Shown one piece after another: positions 15,086-20,355 of a stretch of DNA of 20,355 nt. Within the stretch, counting starts at the first letter, position 1; every line of letters starts with the position of its first letter. The notes beneath the pieces were generated by a model. The model ran no database searches. It had not been told where the DNA came from and saw nothing but the letters and a program-made list of their open reading frames with translations. The position numbers and the translations under genes are program-made. This DNA comes from JACQHC01 sp035559715 (GTDB lineage: Bacteria; Gemmatimonadota; Gemmatimonadetes; Gemmatimonadales; GWC2-71-9): positions 1 through 20,355 of the forward strand of contig DATMAW010000236.1 in the NCBI GenBank assembly GCA_035559715.1. The letters run 5' to 3'.

Positions 15086-15645
15086 AGGACTCGCATGAGC
15101 CACGCCAGCACGATCTGAATCAGAAACCACGCCACGATCGGGGTGATGTCGATCATTCCAAACCGCGGGACGATCCTCCGCAGCGGCTCGATGATCCAGT
15201 CGGTCAGCACGTAGACCGGGCGCATCCAGCGGCTGTAGCGAAACGCGCCGAACCATGAGCCGATGACGCGAATGAGGATCGCCACCATGACGAGCCAGCC
15301 GGCGTAGTACACCAGCAGCTTCACGACCTCGCGGGGTCCGCCACGACTGGCAGCGGCCACGCGTGTGGCCTGGAATGCGATCCACTCGGTCACGCTGATC
15401 ACGAGGATGCCGCCGACCACGGCGAAACCGACCAGCCACCATGGCGCTGCCTGCGGGTTCCCGCCCCGGCCCACGATCCACCGCTCGATGGGACGGATGA
15501 TGGGGTCCGTGAGCTGGCGCACCGTGCGACCCAGGCTACTGAACGGGGCCACACGACGGGTGCGCACCCCCCACGCGGCGATGGCGATCAGCGTGCATAC
15601 GACGAACGCCACGAAAACGGCGTAGCGCAACGGTGCGAGTGGCAC
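15082..15645 (-). CDS. yggT: YggT-family integral membrane protein (two YGGT repeats)
   Basis: 187 residues with about four membrane segments (approx. 8-26, 69-90, 109-129 and 167-186). Two YGGT units follow the family pattern: PFSSLGRTVRQLTDPIIRPI (34-53) and VYVLTDWIIEPLRRIVP (144-160), followed by FGMIDITPIVAWFLI. YggT proteins sit in the cytoplasmic membrane; they are linked to osmotic-shock tolerance in some proteobacteria and to cell-division or plastid roles in photosynthetic organisms, so the role here is not fixed. The start is GTG 15645, only 1 nt behind the dehydrogenase stop (TAG), so it is co-transcribed with it and with the DUF167 gene. Confidence 0.9.
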   Translation of the reverse strand: MPLAPLRYAVFVAFVVCTLIAIAAWGVRTRRVAPFSSLGRTVRQLTDPIIRPIERWIVGRGGNPQAAPWWLVGFAVVGGILVISVTEWIAFQATRVAAASRGGPREVVKLLVYYAGWLVMVAILIRVIGSWFGAFRYSRWMRPVYVLTDWIIEPLRRIVPRFGMIDITPIVAWFLIQIVLAWLMRVL

Positions 15646-15646
15646 G

Positions 15647-18600
15647 CTAGGCGAGCACGTCCGCGATCAGACGGTCCTGTTGTGCGCGGTGCGCGGCCGG
15701 ATAGCCTTCGGCCGGACTCGATCGCTCGGGACGAGCCACGTACCGCACGGCGACGTTGGGGGGGGCGAGGGTCTCGAGCTGAGGCACCACCCACTTTCTC
15801 GCCCCCATGTTGGACGGCTCTTCCTGAAGCCACACGATCTCGCGCAGCGCCGGGTAGGCGGCAATGAGCGCCCGAACGTCCACCGCCGGAAACGGATACA
15901 GGAGCTCGATCCGGCCAAGCGCCACGTGCGACGCTGCGCGTCGACGCTCGGCCAGCATCACGTCGTAGAACACCTTGCCGGAGCAGAGCACGAGCCGCCT
16001 CACGCTGCCACGATCCCCCGGCCCGCCTGGATCGTCCAGCACCGCATGGAATCGTCCCACCGACAGCTCGGGGACGGACGACGTGGCTTGCGGAAGGCGC
16101 AACAGGCTCTTGGGCGTCATCAGGATGAGCGGCCGGAGCTCCGAGTGTTTGGCCTGACGGCGCAGCAGATGGAAGTACTGGGCCGGCGTGGAGCAATTGG
16201 CCACGCGGATGTTGCCCTCGGCACCGAGGGCGAGATAACGCTCCAGCCGCGCGCTCGAATGCTCCGGCCCCTGTCCCTCATATCCGTGCGGTAGCAACAG
16301 CGTGAGGCGGGACGTCTGTCCCCACTTGGCCAGCCCGGCAATGATGAACTGGTCAATGATGACCTCGGCTGCGTTGGCGAAGTCGCCGAATTGCGCTTCC
16401 CACAGGACGAGTGCTTCGGGTGCGGCCACCGCGTAGCCATACTCGAACCCAAGCACGGCGTACTCGGACAGCGGGCTGTTATGCAGCTCGAACGACGCCC
16501 TGGCATGGGGCAAGTGCTGGCTCGGTGCGTAGCGTCGCCCCGTCGCCATGTCGTGCAGCACGAGGTGTCGTTGGCTGAACGTGCCGCGTTCGGTGTCCTG
16601 GCCTGTGAGTCGAATGGGAACGCCTTCGGCGAGCAGTGACGCAAAGGCCAGGGCCTCCGCGTGGCCCCAGTCGATCCCCGTTCCGGATACGAGCGCGTCA
16701 CGTCGCCGCTCGAGCTGCTTGGCGAGCTTCGGATGGACGGCAAAGCCGTCTGGCACGCGGAGGAGGGCGTCGTTCAGTTCGCGGAGCAGCGACTCCGGCA
16801 CGGACGTCTCGGGCTCGGCCGCCGGGACCCATGTGGCCGATATGCGCACGGGCTCTTCGCCGCCGCCCGCCGTGAGTTCCGCGCGGAGCTTCCGTTGCGT
16901 GGCAACGAGGCGATCGAACGCGTCGCGCTCCAGGTGCTCGGCCTCCTCCGCCCGCACCAGTCCCTGCGCCACGAGCGCATCCGCGTAGATCTTCCGCGCG
17001 GTCGGGTGGCGGTCGATTCGCTCATACATCTGCGGCTGCGTGTAGCGTGGCTCGTCGCCTTCGTTGTGGCCATGCCGGCGATACCCGACGAGATCGATCA
17101 CGCAGTCCCCGTGGAACCGCCGCCGGTACATCATGGCCAGTCGCACGGCCGCGATGCACGCCTCGGTATCGTCGGCGTTGACGTGGACAATCGGGACGTC
17201 GAATCCCTTGGCGAGGTCGCTGGCGTAGTCCGTGGAGCGGGCGTCTCTCGGGTCCGTGGTGAATCCCACCTGGTTGTTCGCGATGATGTGGAGGGTCCCA
17301 CCCGTCCCGAAGCCTTCAAGGCGGGCCAGATTGAGCGTCTCGGCCACCACGCCCTGCGCCGCGAAGGCCGCGTCGCCGTGTACCAGCACGGGCAGCACGA
17401 GCCCGGAATCGTGATGCGCTTTGGGAAAGTCCCGTCGTGTCTGACCCGCGCGTGCGCGCCCTTCAACCACGGGATTGACCGCCTCCAGATGGCTCGGATT
17501 CGCCTGCAGCACGACACGGATCTCCCCTCCCGCTCCCGTTACCAGGCGACCCTCGGCGCCATGGTGGTACTTGACGTCTCCCGTCCCGCCGCTGGGCGCC
17601 AGCGTCTCTTCGACCTCGCGACCGCCCTCGAACTCGGCGAGCAGCGTCTCGTACGCGCGCCCCAGGACGTGGGTCAGCACGTTCAGGCGCCCGCGGTGCG
17701 CCATGCCGATCACGACTTCGTTCGCTCCATGGTCGGCGGCCAGCGTGCACGCCCAGTGGAGCATCGGGACCAGCATGTCGAGACCCTCGATCCCAAACCG
17801 CTTGTGACCGAGATAGGCCTTGTGCAGGAACCGCTCGAGTACGTCCACCTTCGTCAGCAGCTCGAGCAGCCGCCGCTGCTCCTCGGGGGTGAGCGGTGTC
17901 CGGTGCTGGCCCGATTCAATCACCTGGCGCAACCAGACACGCTGTTCGTGGCTCGCGATATGCTCGATCTCGTAAGCGATCGTGCCGCAATACGTCTCGC
18001 GCAGCCGCGGCAATGCGTCGGCCAGCGTCTCCCCCGGCACGTAGACGCGCAACAGACGCGCGGGAATCCGCGCCAGGATGTCCGGCGTCAGCTCGGCCGG
18101 TCCGGGGTCCACCGCCGGGTCGCCCACCGGCGGTGTGCCCAGGGGATCGAGCCGGGCGCAGAGGTAGCCGTGCGTGCGGTGCGCCCGCACCAGTGACATG
18201 GCCGCGGCGATGTAATGCAGGAACTCCTGATCCACTGCCTCACGCCGCGCTGCCTGCGCCGCGCTGGCGCCTGCGGCAACCGCGGCAGGAGGGGTCTCGG
18301 GCTTGGGCACTGCGGCGCGGCCGGCCGCCGCGCCCACCGCCGCGGTCGTCGCGAGCGCCAGCCCCAGGGCCGCCGCGATCTCCTCGAAGAACCCCTTCTC
18401 CCCTTGTAGGAGTTCATCCACCAGCCGCAGGAAAAGCCCCGACTCGGCGCCCTGGATGATGCGATGATCGTAGGTACTGGTGATGGTCATGACGCGAGCG
18501 CCATCCCGCTCACGAATGGCGCCCGTGGCGATGATGGATCCCTGCCCCTTCATGAGACGCGGCACCGACGCCACCGTCCCGATCGTGCCGGGGTTCGTCA

Positions 18601-19297
18601 GCGTGATCGTGCCGCCAACATAGGCGTCGGGCATGAGCTTGCCGTCACGCGCTCCCGCCACGAGCCGCTCGTACTCCGCATGGAACTGCGCGAACGTCAT
18701 GCGCTCGGCGTGCTTGATCACGGGCACGAGGAGGCCGCGACTCCCATCCTTGCGCTGCACGTCCACGGCGAGGCCGAGGTGAACGCCGCCCGGATCGAGT
18801 CGGTGCGGGGCGCCTTCCACCTCCACGACCGCGCGAGCCATTGCGGGGAATTCTGGAACGGCCCGCACGATCGCCCACGCAATCACGTGCGTGAACGACA
18901 GCTTGATGTTTCGTGTCTTGAGTTGCTCGTTCGCTGCGGCGCGGACCTCGGCAAGACGAGTGACGTCGATCTCGCGAAACGAGGTCGCCGTGGGGACCGT
19001 GAGCGACGCCTGCATGTTCTCGAGGAGCCGCAGGGCGGGGCCGGTGATGGGCTCGGCGGAACCGGGGGCGGCAAGGCCGGCCGGGGCCGCAGTGGCGGCA
19101 GGGGACGCAGCAGGCGCCCCCTTGCTCGCGCTGCCCGCCATCCCCTGCGATCCGGCTGTCGCGGGCCGCGCGCCCTGCAGTCCGTTCTCGAACAGCGCCC
19201 GCCACTCCGCAGGCACTGAGGCGGGATCCTTCAGAAATTCTTCGTACAGAGCCTGCGCAAAGCCCGCATTGACGGTCTCGAAGATACTTTCAAACAC
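15647..19297 (-). CDS. kgd: 2-oxoglutarate dehydrogenase E1 with fused E2 acyltransferase domain (Kgd type)
   Basis: 1216 residues, near the length of mycobacterial Kgd (about 1231). Residues 1-40 (ALYEEFLKDPASVPAEWRALF) are the E1o N-terminal segment, then a flexible Ala/Gly/Pro linker (41-84). Residues 85-310 are an E2 catalytic domain without lipoyl domain, with His278 in STYDHRIIQG. A second Ala-rich linker (311-352) leads to E1: MAHRGRLNVL at 532-541, the ThDP-magnesium motif from GDAAF (641-645) to NNQVGF (674-679), and the ThDP-activating Glu952 in GFEYGYAVAAPE. It decarboxylates 2-oxoglutarate and forwards succinyl groups to CoA with a separate lipoylated E2. The E2 motif has Gln where classical E2s have Asp (DHRxxDG), as I recall for Kgd too. 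Start GTG 19297 is the only plausible one; no ribosome site. First gene of the operon with yggT. Confidence 0.95.
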   Translation of the reverse strand: MFESIFETVNAGFAQALYEEFLKDPASVPAEWRALFENGLQGARPATAGSQGMAGSASKGAPAASPAATAAPAGLAAPGSAEPITGPALRLLENMQASLTVPTATSFREIDVTRLAEVRAAANEQLKTRNIKLSFTHVIAWAIVRAVPEFPAMARAVVEVEGAPHRLDPGGVHLGLAVDVQRKDGSRGLLVPVIKHAERMTFAQFHAEYERLVAGARDGKLMPDAYVGGTITLTNPGTIGTVASVPRLMKGQGSIIATGAIRERDGARVMTITSTYDHRIIQGAESGLFLRLVDELLQGEKGFFEEIAAALGLALATTAAVGAAAGRAAVPKPETPPAAVAAGASAAQAARREAVDQEFLHYIAAAMSLVRAHRTHGYLCARLDPLGTPPVGDPAVDPGPAELTPDILARIPARLLRVYVPGETLADALPRLRETYCGTIAYEIEHIASHEQRVWLRQVIESGQHRTPLTPEEQRRLLELLTKVDVLERFLHKAYLGHKRFGIEGLDMLVPMLHWACTLAADHGANEVVIGMAHRGRLNVLTHVLGRAYETLLAEFEGGREVEETLAPSGGTGDVKYHHGAEGRLVTGAGGEIRVVLQANPSHLEAVNPVVEGRARAGQTRRDFPKAHHDSGLVLPVLVHGDAAFAAQGVVAETLNLARLEGFGTGGTLHIIANNQVGFTTDPRDARSTDYASDLAKGFDVPIVHVNADDTEACIAAVRLAMMYRRRFHGDCVIDLVGYRRHGHNEGDEPRYTQPQMYERIDRHPTARKIYADALVAQGLVRAEEAEHLERDAFDRLVATQRKLRAELTAGGGEEPVRISATWVPAAEPETSVPESLLRELNDALLRVPDGFAVHPKLAKQLERRRDALVSGTGIDWGHAEALAFASLLAEGVPIRLTGQDTERGTFSQRHLVLHDMATGRRYAPSQHLPHARASFELHNSPLSEYAVLGFEYGYAVAAPEALVLWEAQFGDFANAAEVIIDQFIIAGLAKWGQTSRLTLLLPHGYEGQGPEHSSARLERYLALGAEGNIRVANCSTPAQYFHLLRRQAKHSELRPLILMTPKSLLRLPQATSSVPELSVGRFHAVLDDPGGPGDRGSVRRLVLCSGKVFYDVMLAERRRAASHVALGRIELLYPFPAVDVRALIAAYPALREIVWLQEEPSNMGARKWVVPQLETLAPPNVAVRYVARPERSSPAEGYPAAHRAQQDRLIADVLA

Positions 19298-19342
19298 GGC
19301 GGGCGTGCGGGTTGGTGTCCATGCGCGCAGAACGTGCTGCGC

Positions 19343-19371
19343 AAGATAGTCCGCCCCTCATGGCAAGTCGA
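19343..19371 (-). promoter_or_regulatory. Candidate sigma-70 promoter for the fused dehydrogenase operon
   Basis: On the minus strand, TCGACT (19371-19366) is followed after 17 nt by TATCTT (19348-19343), matching the -35 and -10 consensus at 4 of 6 bases each. The expected start of transcription falls in an inverted repeat, GCGCAG/CTGCGC (arms 19325-19330 and 19337-19342, 6-nt loop), which is well placed for an operator. The leader would be about 40 nt. Confidence 0.35.
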
Positions 19372-19383
19372 GTTCACGTCGTC

Positions 19384-19420
19384 GCTGGCGGTCCAACATC
19401 GGCCAGCGCCTGACCGATGT
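19384..19420 (+). promoter_or_regulatory. Two overlapping hairpins in the leader of the DinB-family gene
   Basis: GCTGGC (19384-19389) can pair with GCCAGC (19402-19407). ACATCGG (19396-19402) can pair with CCGATGT (19414-19420). The two pairings share position 19402 and are interleaved, so only one can form. They lie 25 to 60 nt above the start codon. In GC-rich DNA such pairings may arise by chance. Confidence 0.3.
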
Positions 19421-19444
19421 CGGGCAGTCTCTGCGAGGGAACAC

Positions 19445-20008
19445 ATGGGCATGTCCGGGGAGGTTGAGGACCTCAAGCGACAATTCGCCATGATCGTGGC
19501 GGACGCGAGGGCCCTCGCGGAGTCGCTGGACGAAGACGCGTTCAACCGCCAACCGGCTCCGGGTAGCTGGTCGCCTGCGCAGTGCATCGAGCATCTCAAC
19601 ATCACCGCCCGGAAGATGCTGCCCGGCTTGAAGGGGGCCGCGGAGGCCATACGTCAGCGGGGGACGCCGGCTTCCGCGCCCACTCGCCACGGCTGGCTCG
19701 TGGGCTGGCTGATCCGCGGCATGGAGCCTCCGCCGAAACGGCGTTTCAAGACCGGCGCGGCGTTCGTGCCGCCGAGCCGGCTGTCCAGGACGCAGGTCAT
19801 GAACGACTTCATTGCGTTGCATCAGGAATTGGGGCGCATCCTGGATGGCCTGAGCGGCCTCGACCTGAACGGCGCGAAGCTGCAATCGCCGTTCTTCAAG
19901 TTGTTGCGTTACAAAGCGGGCTCCGCGTTCGCGCTGCACGCGGCGCACGACCGGCGGCACCTGTGGCAGGCGAGGGAGGCAGGGAGGCGGGTCGGCGGCG
20001 GTCATTGA
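19445..20008 (+). CDS. DinB-superfamily four-helix-bundle protein
   Basis: 187 residues. The DinB/DUF664 pattern is present: WSPAQCIEHLN with His50, and a late HAAHDRRHLWQ with His168 and His172. These three histidines are spaced as in the metal-binding triad of the DinB_2 fold. Family members are often thiol-dependent transferases or hydrolases acting on bacillithiol, mycothiol or glutathione, and some are damage-inducible; nothing in the sequence fixes the reaction. There is no signal peptide, so it is cytoplasmic. I chose ATG 19445 because AGGG lies 5 nt upstream; the frame is open to 19334, but the upstream part has no domain. ATG 19451 is a close alternative. It is divergent from the dehydrogenase operon and 230 bp ahead of the redoxin gene. 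Confidence 0.85.
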   Translation: MGMSGEVEDLKRQFAMIVADARALAESLDEDAFNRQPAPGSWSPAQCIEHLNITARKMLPGLKGAAEAIRQRGTPASAPTRHGWLVGWLIRGMEPPPKRRFKTGAAFVPPSRLSRTQVMNDFIALHQELGRILDGLSGLDLNGAKLQSPFFKLLRYKAGSAFALHAAHDRRHLWQAREAGRRVGGGH

Positions 20009-20238
20009 CGGGGTACTGACTCCCTCGAGCGCATCCTCGCTCACGCGCCAGCGCGGTGAGTCGGTCACGATCTCGCGGCGCTGACCATGGTACTCACTCC
20101 CCTCGGCGAAGCGGGCAAGACGGCGGGGCGGCCATGGTGCAAGGTCGCGCTGGTGGCGCCCGAAGTCGTCATCGTCTCATCGCATGACGGATCGTTATTT
20201 TCCGACCCGGAGTTGGACCCGACCGTTCGGAGGATTCG
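20009..20238. other. Intergenic stretch before the redoxin gene
   Basis: I see no gene here. An imperfect 20-bp direct repeat is present: GGTACTGACTCCCTCGAGCG at 20012-20031 and GGTACTCACTCCCCTCGGCG at 20089-20108, 77 bp apart. Both lie on the plus strand. Confidence 0.4.
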
Positions 20239-20355
20239 ATGGTTGCCGTGCCTTCCACGATGTTGCCGCTCGGCACGCCGCTGCCGGCCTTCTCGCTGGT
20301 GAACGTGGTGGACGGGCGTCTCGTGTCGTCCGCCGATTTCGCCGGCGACCGCGCG
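20239..20355 (+). CDS. Thioredoxin-family / redoxin protein (start only, cut by right edge)
   Basis: The first 39 codons of a gene that continues past the edge. ATG 20239 is preceded by GGAGG 5 nt upstream. The sequence LPLGTPLPAFSLVNVVDGRL, then SSADFAG, is the opening strand-loop of AhpC/TSA-type redoxins (as in peroxiredoxins and TlpA-like thioredoxins). The redox-active cysteine motif would lie just beyond the window, so peroxiredoxin versus disulfide reductase cannot be decided. No signal peptide is seen, so probably cytoplasmic. Confidence 0.7.
   Translation, partial: MVAVPSTMLPLGTPLPAFSLVNVVDGRLVSSADFAGDRA

Noticed and set aside
1..20355. CRISPR array, tRNA, rRNA or insertion sequence
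   Set aside because: No regularly spaced repeats, tRNA-like cloverleaf, rRNA segment or transposase frame was recognised. Faint or highly diverged copies cannot be excluded by eye.

Overview
The window is GC-rich bacterial DNA, tightly packed with genes mostly on the minus strand. I recognise 19 protein-coding genes; one is cut by each edge. There are no rRNA or tRNA genes, insertion sequences, phage genes or CRISPR arrays that I can see. Two features suggest Gemmatimonadota: a short secreted protein with a carboxypeptidase-regulatory-like domain and a TonB plug but no barrel, and a 2-oxoglutarate dehydrogenase in which a lipoyl-less E2 catalytic domain is fused in front of E1. The lineage call is an inference; a high-GC relative of that group would fit as well.

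Layout. Positions 1-2212 (minus) hold a probable operon: a secreted M28 aminopeptidase with a PDZ domain, a GAF protein of the free methionine-(R)-sulfoxide reductase type, and an S33 alpha/beta hydrolase cut by the left edge. A divergent plus-strand gene at 2324-3115 encodes the secreted plug protein. Positions 3105-6989 (minus) hold a minor-pilin operon, fimT-pilV-pilW-pilX, with an acyl-CoA dehydrogenase gene 13 nt behind it. Positions 7143-8119 (minus) hold a PrcB-domain lipoprotein gene overlapping an ArsN2-like acetyltransferase gene. Positions 8220-14648 are a one-carbon/methionine region: full-length cobalamin-dependent metH, then 2 nt later a homocysteine methyltransferase-MTHFR fusion, with a free-standing MTHFR-like gene running towards them on the plus strand. 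Positions 14756-19297 (minus) hold the fused 2-oxoglutarate dehydrogenase gene followed by yggT and a DUF167 gene. Divergent from it, a DinB-superfamily gene (19445-20008) and the start of a redoxin gene (20239 to the edge) lie on the plus strand.

How the genes fit together. The left operon looks like peptide breakdown with repair of oxidised methionine. The centre assembles type IV pili. The metH region makes methyl-folate and passes the methyl group to homocysteine. The fused dehydrogenase serves the TCA cycle. Translational coupling is very common: most genes within each operon overlap or sit 1-2 nt apart. I see no clearly new multi-gene defence or mobile system. The items most worth a second look are the unassigned MTHFR-like protein, the apparent duplication of homocysteine methyltransferases, the hairpin in the metH leader, the substituted cysteine in the sulfoxide reductase, and the fused dehydrogenase with its DHRxxQG site.
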